Origin: Roseovarius aestuarii
GTDB lineage: Bacteria; Pseudomonadota; Alphaproteobacteria; Rhodobacterales; Rhodobacteraceae
Direction of reading: 5' to 3'
Length of the DNA stretch: 64,000 nt
Assembly: GCA_027214255.1 (NCBI GenBank)
Contig: JAPWHL010000009.1
Span: 1-64,000 of the forward strand
The translations under genes were made by a program, and so were the position numbers. Of this stretch, positions 35,469-45,259 are shown piece by piece. A model generated the notes under the pieces. The model was not told the DNA's origin, did not search any database, and saw only the letters and a list, made by a program, of their open reading frames with translations. Numbering within the stretch: the first letter of the stretch is position 1; every line of letters starts with the position of its first letter.

Positions 35469-37058
35469 ATGACCCAGAACCTTCCTATCCGCCGCGCCCT
35501 TTTGTCTGTTTCGGACAAAACCGGGCTGATTGATCTTGGCACCGCATTGGTTGCGCGTGGCGTTGAACTGTTGAGCACCGGCGGCAGTGCCAAAGCCCTG
35601 CGCGATGCGGGGCTTGAGGTGCGCGACGTTGCGGAAGTAACGGGCTTTCCTGAAATGATGGATGGACGGGTCAAAACCTTGCACCCGATGGTACATGGTG
35701 GGTTGCTGGCGCTGCGCGACAATGACGATCACGTTGCGGCGATGAGCGAACATGGAATCGGCGCAATCGATTTGCTGGTCGTCAACCTTTACCCGTTTGA
35801 GGAAACCGTGGCCAAAGGCGCGGATTATGACACATGTGTCGAGAATATCGACATTGGCGGCCCTGCAATGATCCGTGCAGCGGCCAAGAACCACGGGTTT
35901 GTGTCAGTTGTGGTCGATACCGAAGACTATGACGCGCTGCTGGCGGATATGGATCACAACGACGGTGCCACCAGCCCCGCGTTCCGCCGTACATTGGCCC
36001 AGACTGCCTATGCACGCACGGCGGCATATGATGCCGCCGTTTCCAACTGGCTGGCGGGTGCGCTGGGCAACAAGGCCCCGCGCCGTCGTGCCGTGGCCGG
36101 AACATTGGCGCAGGTGCTGCGATATGGCGAAAACCCGCATCAGGCAGCAGCGTTCTACACTGATGGCAGTGCACGCCCCGGCGTGGCGACAGCCCGCCAG
36201 CATCAGGGCAAGGAACTGAGCTATAACAACATCAACGACACAGACGCTGCGTTTGAGCTGGTCAGCGAATTTGACGCCGCTCAGGGCCCGACATGCGCGA
36301 TTATCAAACATGCCAACCCCTGTGGTGTTGCGCGAGGCCAGACCCTGCGCGAGGCCTATATGCGCGCGTTTGATTGCGATCGCACATCCGCCTTTGGCGG
36401 AATCATCGCCCTGAACCAAACGCTGGATGGGGCCACGGCCGAAGAAATCTGCCAGATTTTTACAGAAGTGGTGATTGCGCCTGACGCTGATGCGGATGCA
36501 ATGGGTATTTTCGCCAAGAAAAAGAACCTGCGTTTGCTGACCACTGGCGCGTTGGCCGATCCCAGCGCTGCGATGCAGACGATCCGGCAGGTGTCGGGTG
36601 GCTATCTGATGCAGGATAAGGATAACGGGAAAATCACTGTAGATGATCTGAAGGTGGTTACAAAGCGCGCGCCGACCGATGCCGAGATGGCGGATATGCT
36701 GTTTGCTTGGAAGGTGGCCAAAAACGTCAAATCCAACGCGATCATTTATGTCAAGGATGGAGCCACTGTCGGCGTTGGGGCCGGACAGATGAGCCGTGTT
36801 GACAGTTGTCGGATCGCTGCGCGCAAGGCGCAGGACATGGCCGATGCTTTGGGTCTGCCTGCGGCGTTGACGCAAGGCTCGGTCGTGGCGTCGGACGCGT
36901 TTTTCCCGTTCGCTGACGGATTGCTAACCGCCGCCGAAGCGGGGGCGACTGCCGTCATCCATCCGGGCGGGTCGATGCGCGACGATGAAGTGATTGCAGC
37001 TGCTGACGAAGCGGGGCTGGCTATGGTCTTGACCGGGATGCGGCATTTCCGTCACTAG
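35469..37058 (+). CDS. purH: Bifunctional AICAR transformylase / IMP cyclohydrolase PurH
   Basis: 529 residues, the normal length. The N-terminal MGS-like IMP cyclohydrolase domain (about 1-150) contains [35 protein letters not shown] and [15 protein letters not shown]. The C-terminal AICAR transformylase (about 200-529) has the catalytic [11 protein letters not shown] and [11 protein letters not shown]. It catalyses the last two steps of purine synthesis, from AICAR to IMP, in the cytosol. It lies 47 bases downstream of the heparinase-like gene and upstream of lspA on the same strand. Confidence 0.97.
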   Translation: MTQNLPIRRALLSVSDKTGLIDLGTALVARGVELLSTGGSAKALRDAGLEVRDVAEVTGFPEMMDGRVKTLHPMVHGGLLALRDNDDHVAAMSEHGIGAIDLLVVNLYPFEETVAKGADYDTCVENIDIGGPAMIRAAAKNHGFVSVVVDTEDYDALLADMDHNDGATSPAFRRTLAQTAYARTAAYDAAVSNWLAGALGNKAPRRRAVAGTLAQVLRYGENPHQAAAFYTDGSARPGVATARQHQGKELSYNNINDTDAAFELVSEFDAAQGPTCAIIKHANPCGVARGQTLREAYMRAFDCDRTSAFGGIIALNQTLDGATAEEICQIFTEVVIAPDADADAMGIFAKKKNLRLLTTGALADPSAAMQTIRQVSGGYLMQDKDNGKITVDDLKVVTKRAPTDAEMADMLFAWKVAKNVKSNAIIYVKDGATVGVGAGQMSRVDSCRIAARKAQDMADALGLPAALTQGSVVASDAFFPFADGLLTAAEAGATAVIHPGGSMRDDEVIAAADEAGLAMVLTGMRHFRH

Positions 37059-37130
37059 GCTTAAACGTAACCGGGGTCTGATCACAGGGCCCTGACACGT
37101 CAGCGCAAGATGCGGGGCAAGGAACAGGCG

Positions 37131-37601
37131 ATGAAATTGGTTTTTTGGACGGCCCTGTGGGTGTTCATTCTTGATCAGGTCAGCAAATACGTCGTCGTGC
37201 ACGCGATGAATCTGGCCCAATTGGGCCAGATTGACGTGTGGCCACCCCTGATCAATCTGCGTATGGCGTGGAATTATGGCATCAATTTTGGCCTGCTGGC
37301 CGGTGATTCGCCGCTGACCCGGTGGGTGTTGATCGCCGTGGCCCTGGTGATTGCCGGGGCTGTGTTGTGGTGGATACACCATGAGCCAGGCAGCAAGTGG
37401 CAAAAAATCGCCGCGGGTTTGATGGTTGGCGGTGCGTTGGGTAACATCGTGGACCGTGTGATGTACGGCGCTGTCGCCGATTTTCTGAATATGTCCTGCT
37501 GTGGATTGAACAATCCTTATGCGTTCAACGTCGCCGATATTTCGGTTTTCGCGGGCGCAATCGGCATGGTGATTTTCTCGCCAGGTAAAAAGCCTGCGTG
37601 A
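37131..37601 (+). CDS. lspA: Signal peptidase II (lipoprotein signal peptidase)
   Basis: 156 residues with four membrane segments. It contains ILDQVSKYVV, the NYGINFGLL block, GALGNIVDRVMYGAVADFLN and FNVADISVFAGA, including the two catalytic Asp residues (in IVDR and VADIS). It cleaves prolipoprotein signals in the inner membrane. The ATG at 37131 is preceded by AAGGAACAG. The next gene encodes a lipoprotein. Confidence 0.95.
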   Translation: MKLVFWTALWVFILDQVSKYVVVHAMNLAQLGQIDVWPPLINLRMAWNYGINFGLLAGDSPLTRWVLIAVALVIAGAVLWWIHHEPGSKWQKIAAGLMVGGALGNIVDRVMYGAVADFLNMSCCGLNNPYAFNVADISVFAGAIGMVIFSPGKKPA

Positions 37602-37654
37602 CCTTGGTGCGAGTTTACGATACACCACCGGAAAACCCGTTCAGGAGAGTGGCC

Positions 37655-38182
37655 ATGAGCGCGCCCCGCAGTATCATTCTGATAGCGATTGCAGTCCTTG
37701 CCTTGGCCGGGTGCGGACGCGGAGACCGTGATGTTACGCTGACCCGGATCAAGAACACTGGTAACGGCCCGGATGAATTCTCCGTTTTGCCCAGCAAGCC
37801 GTTGCAGACGCCCGAAAGCTATAACGCGCTGCCGGCTCCGACGCCCGGATCGGCAAATCTGGTAGATCCTAATCCTATTGCCGAAGGTGTTGCCGCGATG
37901 GGCGGTAATCCCGCAGCGACTGTTCCGGCCGGCGTGGGGCGCTCGGACGGTGGGTTAGTGAACTATGCAAACCGGTATGGCGTCAATCAAGGTATCCGTC
38001 AGACACTGGCTGGAGAGGATGCAGAAACGCGTCGGCGCCATGGCCGGGTTAATATTTTCAACATCGGTCCGAACGATGATTACACCGATGCGTACAAACG
38101 CCAATGGCTGGACAGCTATGCAGAACAACAGCGTCTGCAGCGCAGTGGTGTTGTCACCCCATCGGCGCCGCCACCGGGCTGA
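37655..38182 (+). CDS. DUF3035 lipoprotein
   Basis: 175 residues. Lipoprotein signal with lipobox LALAGC (Cys20). The mature part is Pro-, Gly- and Asn-rich, with FSVLPSKPLQTPE and NPAATVPAGVG, then a helical C-terminal half (ETRRRHGRVNIFNIGPNDD, YKRQWLDSYAEQQRL) as in the alphaproteobacterial DUF3035 family. AGGAGAG precedes ATG 37655. It follows lspA closely and is closed by a strong terminator. Function unknown; an envelope role is likely. Confidence 0.83.
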   Translation: MSAPRSIILIAIAVLALAGCGRGDRDVTLTRIKNTGNGPDEFSVLPSKPLQTPESYNALPAPTPGSANLVDPNPIAEGVAAMGGNPAATVPAGVGRSDGGLVNYANRYGVNQGIRQTLAGEDAETRRRHGRVNIFNIGPNDDYTDAYKRQWLDSYAEQQRLQRSGVVTPSAPPPG

Positions 38183-38205
38183 TCGTTTATGCTAACCGCT
38201 AATTT

Positions 38206-38242
38206 CAATAACGCCCCCGGACCCAATCCGGGGGCGTTATTG
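38206..38242 (+). terminator. Strong terminator after the DUF3035 gene
   Basis: A 15-pair perfect stem (CAATAACGCCCCCGG with its complement) surrounds a 7-base loop. There is only a short T stretch beyond it. It separates the rsmB-to-lipoprotein block from the M16 peptidase pair. Confidence 0.8.
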
Positions 38243-38370
38243 CTTATGTAAACTTTTGCGTACCGGTGTACGGGCTCAGCAATCTCGGATCACAGCCTCG
38301 TCATCGTGGGTTGCAAGCGGCCACCGGCATTGTATCTAAGACGTCCAAGCCCTTCTACAGGAGGTGTCGC

Positions 38371-39702
38371 ATGCGCGCACTGATCACTGTCCTTACGTTT
38401 CTTATGGCTTTGCCTCTTCCCGCCGCCGCTGCAGATCAGGTCACATCCTTTACCTTAGACAATGGAATGGACGTGGTTGTGATCGAGGATCACCGCGCCC
38501 CCGTCGTGGTGCATATGGTGTGGTATCGCGCCGGATCGGCGGACGAGCCCCCGGGCAGCTCCGGTGTGGCGCATTTTCTGGAACACTTGTTGTTCAAGGG
38601 CACTGACACGCTGGCCCCGGGTGAATTTTCGGCGACTGTGGCCAAGCAGGGTGGGCGTGACAATGCGTTTACCAGTTATGACTACACCGCGTATTATCAA
38701 CGCGTGGCTGCGGATCGTTTAGAAATGATGATGCGGATGGAATCCGATCGCATGGTCAATTTGCGCCTTGGCGAAAAGGAAATCGCAACCGAGCGCGAGG
38801 TGATCATCGAAGAACGTAACCAACGCGTCGAAAACAATCCGTCGGCCCTGTTTCGCGAACAGCGCAATGCGGCGCAGTATCTGAACCATCGTTACGGCAC
38901 ACCTGTCATTGGCTGGCAGCACGAGATGCCCCTGTTGGGCCTTGAAGAGGCCACGTCCTTTTATCGCACCTACTATGCGCCCAATAATGCGGTTCTGGTC
39001 GTTGCCGGTGATGTCGATCCTGCTGAGGTTCGCAAATTGGCGGATACATATTATGGCGTTCTTCCTGCCAACCCTGATTTACCTCAACGTGCACGCCCTC
39101 AAGAACCTCGGCAGATGGCTGAACGGCGCATTCTGTACGAGGACCCCCGCGTCGCCCAGCCCTATGTCAGCCGTTCGTACTTGGCTCCGGAACGCGACAC
39201 GGGCGATCAAGAGAGAGCGGCGGCCCTGACCCTTTTGTCCGAAATTCTGGGGGGAGGAACCACCTCGGTTCTGGCTGAGAAATTGCAGTTTGACCGCCCG
39301 CTGACGGTGCAGTCATCGGCATGGTATGATGGCATGTCGTTGGATGACACGACGTTTAACTTGATTGTTGTTCCGGCCGCTGGCGTGACCCTGCAAGAGG
39401 CCGAGGACGCCATGGACGAGGTTCTGGCTGACTTTCTTGAAACCGGGGTAGACGAACAGCAACTTGAACGGATCAAGATGCAGGTGCGCGCGGCTCAGGT
39501 CTATGCCCGTGATGATGTAAACGCTTTGGCCAATCGTTATGGCGCGGCCCTGACGCAAGGGCTGACTGTGGCTGATGTTCAGGCTTGGCCCGACATTTTG
39601 CAATCCGTCACAGCCGATCAGATTATGCAAGCCGCCCGCGATGTTCTGGTTCGGCATAACTCGGTCACCGGCTGGTTGACCGCCCCGGAGGTTACTCAAT
39701 GA
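38371..39702 (+). CDS. M16 zinc metallopeptidase, catalytic subunit
   Basis: 443 residues. Signal peptide 1-20 (PAAAA-DQ). The zinc and catalytic motif HFLEH (HxxEH) is in SSGVAHFLEHLLFKGT, with the distal Glu in EREVIIEERNQRVENN. Two M16 half-domains are present (about 25-190 and 195-430). It acts as a periplasmic oligopeptidase, probably as a heterodimer with the next gene product, as in bacterial M16B pairs. AGGAGGTG precedes ATG 38371. Its stop overlaps the start of the second gene. Confidence 0.92.
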   Translation: MRALITVLTFLMALPLPAAAADQVTSFTLDNGMDVVVIEDHRAPVVVHMVWYRAGSADEPPGSSGVAHFLEHLLFKGTDTLAPGEFSATVAKQGGRDNAFTSYDYTAYYQRVAADRLEMMMRMESDRMVNLRLGEKEIATEREVIIEERNQRVENNPSALFREQRNAAQYLNHRYGTPVIGWQHEMPLLGLEEATSFYRTYYAPNNAVLVVAGDVDPAEVRKLADTYYGVLPANPDLPQRARPQEPRQMAERRILYEDPRVAQPYVSRSYLAPERDTGDQERAAALTLLSEILGGGTTSVLAEKLQFDRPLTVQSSAWYDGMSLDDTTFNLIVVPAAGVTLQEAEDAMDEVLADFLETGVDEQQLERIKMQVRAAQVYARDDVNALANRYGAALTQGLTVADVQAWPDILQSVTADQIMQAARDVLVRHNSVTGWLTAPEVTQ

Positions 39703-41045
39703 TGCTGCGTTCAATCCCACACCGATCTGTGTTCCGCCTTGCCCTTGCCGGGGTGATGCTGTGCCTTGCCACCCTGCCTTTACGAGCTGAAATCGAGGTG
39801 CAGGAATTGACCACTCCGGGTGGAACGGATGTGTGGTTGGTCGAAGAACATGCCATTCCCTTTGTTACTTTAGAATTGCGGTTTCGCGGCGGCGCATCGT
39901 TGGACTTGCCGGGCAAACGGGGGGCAACCAATTTGATGGTCGGTTTGCTGGAAGAAGGGGCTGAAGGAATGGACAGCCGTGCCTTTGCCAAATCTGTCGA
40001 GTCTCTGGCCGCCTCGTTCTCATATAACGTAACGGACGATACTGTTTCGGTTTCCGCGCGCTTCCTGACCGAAAATCGCGATCAAGCCGTGGCATTGTTG
40101 CGGGCCAGTTTGGTGAATCCTGATTTTGATCAGCCATCTATCGACCGTGTTCGCGGGCAGGTGTTTTCGATGATCCAGTCAGACCTGAAAGATCCTAGCG
40201 CGATTGCCGGACGGGCCTTTGACGCGCTGGTCTATGGGGACCATCCCTATGCCACATCCAAAGATGGCACGATGGACAGCGTTGCGGCACTGACGCGCGA
40301 TGATATCGTTGCGGCACACCGCGCGGCCTTGGTGCGGGATCGGCTATATGTCTCGGCCGTGGGGGATATCACCCCCGACGATCTGATGGATCTGATCGAC
40401 ACATTGTTTGATGGCCTGCCGCAAACCGGACCGGACCTTCCCGGTATGGCAGATGTCTCATTGCCCGGCGGCGTAAAGGTGGTGGATTATGATACACCTC
40501 AATCTGTTGCCGTGTTTGCTCAACCCGGTATTGATCGCGACGATCCAGATTTTTTCGCGGCCTACCTGCTCAGCCAGATTCTGGGGGGTGGCGGTTTTGA
40601 AAGCCGTCTGATGCAGGAAGTCCGTGAAAAACGCGGCCTGACTTATGGGGTGTATTCATATCTTGTGGACAAAGACGGTGCGCAGTTGTGGTTGGGCAAT
40701 GTCGCGTCGGCCAATGATCGCATCGGGCAAGCCATCGAAGTGATCCGCGAAGAATGGGCTCGCATGCAAAAAGACGGTGTAACCGCTCAAGAACTGGAAG
40801 ACGCCAAGACCTTCATGACGGGCGCCTATCCGCTGCGTTTTGATGGAAACGCGCCCATCGCAAACATCGCGGTCGAGATGCAGATGGAGGGCCTGCCCAC
40901 CGATTACATCACGTCTCGCAACGACAAGGTGAACGCGGTCACGTTGGAACAGATCAACCGTGTCGCGCGCGATCTGTTGGACCCCAGCAAACTTACATTT
41001 GTTGTGGTCGGTCAACCCGACGGGGTCAGCAGTACGATAAACTGA
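39699..41045 (+). CDS. M16 peptidase-like protein, non-catalytic subunit
   Basis: 448 residues. Signal peptide about 1-27 (TLPLRA-EI). The M16 fold is conserved (LPGKRGATNLMVGLLEEGAE, RVRGQVFSMIQSDLKDPSAI, and the C-terminal half-domain with FESRLMQEVREKRGLTYGVY), but the HxxEH site is replaced (TNLMVGLLEEG), so it cannot bind the catalytic zinc. An R/Y pair (REKRGLTYG) that supports substrate binding is kept. It overlaps the active subunit by four bases, the arrangement of heterodimeric M16B enzymes. Confidence 0.92.
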   Translation: MMLRSIPHRSVFRLALAGVMLCLATLPLRAEIEVQELTTPGGTDVWLVEEHAIPFVTLELRFRGGASLDLPGKRGATNLMVGLLEEGAEGMDSRAFAKSVESLAASFSYNVTDDTVSVSARFLTENRDQAVALLRASLVNPDFDQPSIDRVRGQVFSMIQSDLKDPSAIAGRAFDALVYGDHPYATSKDGTMDSVAALTRDDIVAAHRAALVRDRLYVSAVGDITPDDLMDLIDTLFDGLPQTGPDLPGMADVSLPGGVKVVDYDTPQSVAVFAQPGIDRDDPDFFAAYLLSQILGGGGFESRLMQEVREKRGLTYGVYSYLVDKDGAQLWLGNVASANDRIGQAIEVIREEWARMQKDGVTAQELEDAKTFMTGAYPLRFDGNAPIANIAVEMQMEGLPTDYITSRNDKVNAVTLEQINRVARDLLDPSKLTFVVVGQPDGVSSTIN

Positions 41046-41106
41046 CCGTCGCCTTGGCTTTTTCTTGGTAAAAGTACCCGGTTCACCGCCCCTGATCATA
41101 ATCAAA

Positions 41107-41132
41107 AGGCCTCGGGGGTGACGCCGGGGCCT
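41107..41132 (-). terminator. Terminator after livF
   Basis: A 9-pair stem, AGGCCCCGG with CCGAGGCCT on the minus strand and one G-T wobble, is followed by TTTTGATT on that strand, ending the branched-chain-type ABC operon. Confidence 0.75.
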
Positions 41133-41144
41133 CAACAAGGCCCA

Positions 41145-41840
41145 TCACACGCCGATGTAGCGATCAATTACAGAGTGGTCCGCGCGCAAGGCTTCGGCCG
41201 ACATGACGTCCCCTCCGCGCCCGTTCTCGATAAACATCACCCGGTCTGCAACAGACAACACGGCATCAACCCGCTGTTCGACCAGCAAAATTGCCACGCC
41301 TTGCGCACGCATTTTTACGATCACGTCACGGATTGCCGCGATCATTGAGGGTTGCAGCCCCTCTGTCGGCTCATCCAGCAACAGCGCCTTGGGGCGCAGG
41401 CACAGTGCGCGGGCTGTGGCCAACATTTGTTGCTCGCCACCCGAAAGGGTTTGTGCGCGCTGGCCCATGCGCTCACGCAGGCGCGGAAACAAGTCCAACA
41501 CTTCGTCTAGCACTTCGGGGGCACTCCGGCGCGCCTGCATCCCGATTTCCAAGTTCTGTGCGACGGTCAATCCGGTAAACAGTCTACGCCCTTGAGGAAT
41601 GTACCCGATACCCGCGCGCGCAACGTCATGCTTGGCCAGGGCGCTTACCTCTTCGCCGTCCAGCATCACACGCCCAGACATCAGGGGCAGCAGCCCCATG
41701 ATCGTTTTCATTGTTGTCGTTTTGCCTGCCCCGTTTCGCCCCAATAGGCACAGGATTTCTCCGGCTTCGACTGTCAAACTCAGATCGCGCAGCACTTGTG
41801 CACGACCATAGCCTGAATTGACCCGCTCCAACGTCAGCAT
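41145..41840 (-). CDS. livF: Branched-chain-type ABC transporter ATPase (LivF)
   Basis: 231 residues. Walker A LLGRNGAGKTTTMKTIMG, signature LSGGEQQMLATARAL, Walker B LLLDEPTEGLQPSMI and a switch region ILLVEQRVDAVL are present. IPQGRRLFTGLTVAQNLEIG is typical of LivF. Its ATG overlaps the livG stop (TAATG). It is last in an operon of binding protein, HAD hydrolase, two permeases and two ATPases. Confidence 0.9.
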   Translation of the reverse strand: MLTLERVNSGYGRAQVLRDLSLTVEAGEILCLLGRNGAGKTTTMKTIMGLLPLMSGRVMLDGEEVSALAKHDVARAGIGYIPQGRRLFTGLTVAQNLEIGMQARRSAPEVLDEVLDLFPRLRERMGQRAQTLSGGEQQMLATARALCLRPKALLLDEPTEGLQPSMIAAIRDVIVKMRAQGVAILLVEQRVDAVLSVADRVMFIENGRGGDVMSAEALRADHSVIDRYIGV

Positions 41841-42547
41841 TAGTCGCCTCCCAGATAGGCGGCTTGTACTTCCGCGTTGGCGCGCACTTCGTCTGGTGTT
41901 CCTTCGGCCAGTACCTCACCAAAATTCAGCACGGTAACACGGTCGGCGGTCTCCATTACAACGCTCATGTTATGTTCGATCAACAGGATCGTGGTTTCAC
42001 CCGCCAACTCGCGGATCAGTGCCTTGAAACGGTCCACTTCAGCCTCGGTCAGGCCTTGGGTGGGTTCGTCCAAAATTAACAGCCGTGGACCCTGCACCAA
42101 ACCCATGGCGATTTCCAGCAGCCGCTGGTGTCCATAGCTTAGGTCTCCAGCCTCTTGTTCGACGTGCTCTGACAGCCCCACCCGCCTCAGTGCTGTTGTC
42201 ACAGCGTCCGAGAGGCCGGAATGTGGCACGCGTCGTCTTGCCGCCAAAGTGACGTTCTCGGCCACAGATAACCCGGTAAATACCGATGTGATCTGAAACG
42301 TATAGGCCATTCCCATCAACATCCGCTTGTGTGCGGGCAGGCGCGTGATCTCGCGCCCGTCAAACATGACCTGCCCGGAAGTCGGTGTGATCCGGCCACA
42401 AATCATCCCAACCAAAGTCGTCTTTCCCGCCCCATTGGGTCCGATCAGCGCACGCACTTCGCCTTGGCGCAGATCCAGATCGACACCGGATACGGCCTGC
42501 AATCCAGCAAAGCTTTTGGAGAGGCCACGCGTAGATAGCAGCGTCAT
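41840..42547 (-). CDS. livG: Branched-chain-type ABC transporter ATPase (LivG)
   Basis: 235 residues. Walker A LIGPNGAGKTTLVGMICG, signature LSYGHQRLLEIAMGL, Walker B LLILDEPTQGLTEAEVDR and switch LLIEHNMSVVMETADRVTVL are present. Start 42547 is set by the ATGA overlap with the livM stop; an upstream in-frame start would add five residues. The transported solute is undefined; it may be an amino acid, amide, or carboxylate linked to the HAD enzyme. Confidence 0.9.
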   Translation of the reverse strand: MTLLSTRGLSKSFAGLQAVSGVDLDLRQGEVRALIGPNGAGKTTLVGMICGRITPTSGQVMFDGREITRLPAHKRMLMGMAYTFQITSVFTGLSVAENVTLAARRRVPHSGLSDAVTTALRRVGLSEHVEQEAGDLSYGHQRLLEIAMGLVQGPRLLILDEPTQGLTEAEVDRFKALIRELAGETTILLIEHNMSVVMETADRVTVLNFGEVLAEGTPDEVRANAEVQAAYLGGD

Positions 42548-43488
42548 GGCAGCCACCTCCACAACCGTCGGCGTAACTCGCCCACCAGCCCTTGGGGGGC
42601 GAACAGCGTGACAGCCACCAGAACGACACCCGCGATCAGCATATGCGCTGTCGTGATGCCCGAGCTGAGGTCGATCAGGTAGAACATGAACACCGTGCCG
42701 ACAAAGGGCCCCAGAACAGTTCCCGTGCCCCCGAGCAGAACGTATAGCAACGGCAAAATCGAATGCGGCACGGCGGTGAAACTTGCCCCGACATACCCAA
42801 ACAACAGGCCGTACACCGCGCCAGACACGGCCGCAATCGTGCCTGAAATTACCACCGCGCCCAGTTTGTGCGCTTGAATGTCATAGCCCAGCATGCGCAC
42901 GCGTTCTTCGTTCTCGCGGATAGCAACCAAGGTTTTGCCAAACGGGCGGCGCACCAACCACAGGCTGATCAGCAAGGATATGGAAAACAGTAAGAGCGCG
43001 GCAAAATACCGGTTGGACGGATCGCTCAGGTCAATTCCCCACAAGATACGCTGTGCTTGCTGGATGACGAACCCTTCGTCGCCGCGCGTCCAATCGACAA
43101 AGTACAGCACCGTTAGATAGCCCGCCTGCGCAAACATCAGCGTGACAATCATGAATGCGACACCGACAGTGCGCAACGCCAACAGCCCGATAATGGTCGA
43201 AACGGCAACACCCGCGATCAACCCGGCAAGCAGTGCAGGTGCAGGGCTGAATCCCAAGTGCTGGATGCTCAGGCCCATGCCATACATGCCAGCACCAAAG
43301 AACAGCGCATGACCAAGGCTCAAAAGGCCCGTATAGCCGAACAGGATATTATAGCCGACCGCATAACTGGCCAGCACCATGATACGCGCCAGATTGCCAT
43401 GGTGATAGGCAGGCAGCACAAACTGTAGCGCAAAAAGGACGCATAACAGTCCGCCATGCAGCAGTAATATCTTGCCCGTCGCTGTCAT
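42544..43488 (-). CDS. livM: Branched-chain-type ABC transporter permease (LivM)
   Basis: 314 residues, about eight membrane segments. It includes LASYAVGYNILFGYTGLLSL-GHALFFGAGMYG, the coupling-loop pattern RMLGYDIQAHKLGAVVISG, and LGGTGTVLGPFVGTVFM. It forms the pore with LivH. It overlaps livH and livG by four bases at each end. Confidence 0.9.
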   Translation of the reverse strand: MTATGKILLLHGGLLCVLFALQFVLPAYHHGNLARIMVLASYAVGYNILFGYTGLLSLGHALFFGAGMYGMGLSIQHLGFSPAPALLAGLIAGVAVSTIIGLLALRTVGVAFMIVTLMFAQAGYLTVLYFVDWTRGDEGFVIQQAQRILWGIDLSDPSNRYFAALLLFSISLLISLWLVRRPFGKTLVAIRENEERVRMLGYDIQAHKLGAVVISGTIAAVSGAVYGLLFGYVGASFTAVPHSILPLLYVLLGGTGTVLGPFVGTVFMFYLIDLSSGITTAHMLIAGVVLVAVTLFAPQGLVGELRRRLWRWLP

Positions 43489-44411
43489 GATCTACGCGCT
43501 CCGAACAAGCCCTGCGGGCGAAAGACCAACACCAGTGCGACCAACAATGTCGCCAGAATTTTGGCCAATGTTGGCGAAAAGAAAACCGAGATGATCCCGT
43601 CACTTAATCCGATGAGGATTGCCGCAACCACGGTTCCGGGCAAACTGCCTAAACCGCCGATGATGACAACAATAAATGCCAGCAATAGCGGGTCGGCTCC
43701 CATCAGGTAATGCGCCTGCTGGATCGGTACGATCAAAACGGCGGCCAGCGCGGCCAGCCCGGCACCGATTCCAAAGACCAGCGCATAGACACGTTCCACC
43801 GGGATACCAAAGGCCTGAGCCATATCGCGATCTTGCTGTGTGGCGCGCATCAACAGGCCAATACGCGTGCGGGCCATCATCGCCCAAACGCCCAGCAACA
43901 CGACAATCGCCGCGCCAATGACAGCCAGTTTATAGCTCGTCGTGCTCAGGCCCCACGGCCAATACATCGACAGTGCGCCGTCTTTGAATTCAAACCATGG
44001 CAGGGCCAGTCGCGTGTTGAATGGGGGGGCTACCGGGCGGGCTTCGGGCCCGTATCCCATCAAGGTTAACTGCTGGATGATATAGAGCAACCCGATCGTG
44101 GCAACGATGGTGCGTTCAGGATCATAGGAAACGCGCTTCAGGATGGTCATGTCTGCGGCCACTGCGATAGCCCCGACAACCAACGGGGCGACCACCAGTG
44201 CCACGGCAAAGCCTAACGCCGGGTGGCCACCCATCCAATGCGCGATATACCACGCAAACACCGCGCCAAGCATGTAAAATTCACCATGGGCGATGTTGAC
44301 GACGCGCATCACGCCAAACACAAGGCTTAGCCCGACAGCCGTCAATGCCAGAACCGAGGCCATGACAGCCCCTTCCAGCGTCGCCAACAAAAGATAGGGA
44401 CCCAATTCCAC
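43485..44411 (-). CDS. livH: Branched-chain-type ABC transporter permease (LivH)
   Basis: 308 residues, about eight membrane segments. It includes LTAVGLSLVFGVMRVVNIAH-GEFYMLGAVFA, AFGIPVERVYALVFGIGAGL and IIGGLGSLPGTVVAAILIGL. Its start follows the HAD gene by three bases, so the hydrolase and permease are made from one message. Confidence 0.9.
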   Translation of the reverse strand: MELGPYLLLATLEGAVMASVLALTAVGLSLVFGVMRVVNIAHGEFYMLGAVFAWYIAHWMGGHPALGFAVALVVAPLVVGAIAVAADMTILKRVSYDPERTIVATIGLLYIIQQLTLMGYGPEARPVAPPFNTRLALPWFEFKDGALSMYWPWGLSTTSYKLAVIGAAIVVLLGVWAMMARTRIGLLMRATQQDRDMAQAFGIPVERVYALVFGIGAGLAALAAVLIVPIQQAHYLMGADPLLLAFIVVIIGGLGSLPGTVVAAILIGLSDGIISVFFSPTLAKILATLLVALVLVFRPQGLFGARRS

Positions 44412-44414
44412 GCG

Positions 44415-45137
44415 TCAGCCTGCCAATTCTTTTTTATGCGCGGCCACCAGATCGGCCATTGAGTGATACATCAAATCATAGGTCGGCATGGCGCCCGGAT
44501 TCATCGTCGCCCCGAACCCGTCCTTGTCATGACGTCGATAAATCCAACAATTCTTCAGACCATGCCGGTTTGCGGGCCCATGATCGTGGAACATGCTTTC
44601 GGCCGTGTGCAAGATTTCGTCCTTCTCGACGCCTAACCGCGTCAGATGCTCTAGCATATAGTCGAAATTGCGCGGATCAGGCTTATAGCTGCCGATATCT
44701 TCTGCAACATAGGTTGCTGTAAAAGGGTGCCCCAGTTTGGCATCGCTATGTGCGAAACTGGCGTTGTCCACATTGGACAAAACGATCAGTTTGAAATGAT
44801 CTTTCAGATAGGCCAGTGATGCGGCGCTATCGGGGAACGCAGGCCAATGTTCAACCGAATGACCATAAACCCGTGCCTCGTCCCAAGTGGCCGACAGGCC
44901 CCATTCCTCGGCCAGCCGTTTATACACCGTGCTCAGAACATCGACATAGCTTTTGCCCGGCGTATAGTGCTGGCACGTGCTTTCATAAAACGCATGTGCC
45001 TCTAAAACAGTATCCCGGCTTGGTGGGGTGCGCAGCTGGTCTGTCAGGGGTTTCAACCCTGCGATCATCCCGCTTTCCCAATCAATCAGAGTGCCGTAAA
45101 CGTCAAAAGTCAGCACCTTGTAGTCACTTAATTTCAT
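44415..45137 (-). CDS. HAD hydrolase, 2-haloacid dehalogenase type II
   Basis: 240 residues. The N-terminal nucleophile motif LTFDVYGTLIDWESG is the haloacid dehalogenase type II form (Asp nucleophile in DVYGTL). VLSNVDNASF and the later GSYKPDPRNFDYML supply motifs II and III, and HTAESMFHDHGPANRHGLKN the acid motif region. Type II enzymes hydrolyse 2-haloacids with inversion, though many family members are phosphatases or of unknown activity. It is embedded between the binding-protein and permease genes of an uptake operon, so it probably acts on the imported compound. Confidence 0.82.
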   Translation of the reverse strand: MKLSDYKVLTFDVYGTLIDWESGMIAGLKPLTDQLRTPPSRDTVLEAHAFYESTCQHYTPGKSYVDVLSTVYKRLAEEWGLSATWDEARVYGHSVEHWPAFPDSAASLAYLKDHFKLIVLSNVDNASFAHSDAKLGHPFTATYVAEDIGSYKPDPRNFDYMLEHLTRLGVEKDEILHTAESMFHDHGPANRHGLKNCWIYRRHDKDGFGATMNPGAMPTYDLMYHSMADLVAAHKKELAG

Positions 45138-45196
45138 GTAAACGTCCTTGCTGGAGTAGGCCCTGCCTCATCTTCTGGCTGAAAATATCCCGGGGG

Positions 45197-45228
45197 GAGC
45201 GTGGGATTTCTCTGGAAATTCCACGCTC
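45197..45228 (-). other. Strong hairpin between the binding-protein and HAD genes
   Basis: A 14-pair stem (GAGCGTGGGATTTC with GAAATTCCACGCTC, one wobble), followed by a GGGGC/GCCCC mini-stem but no T-run. Its position between a highly expressed periplasmic protein gene and the rest of the operon suggests differential expression by partial termination or mRNA protection. Confidence 0.55.
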
Positions 45229-45259
45229 GGGGCAGAGCCCCAAAGCCCCGTGCTTTCGC

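Noticed and set aside
35904-36875. Minus-strand frame of 323 codons
   Set aside because: Shadow of purH, which has full-length conserved domains.
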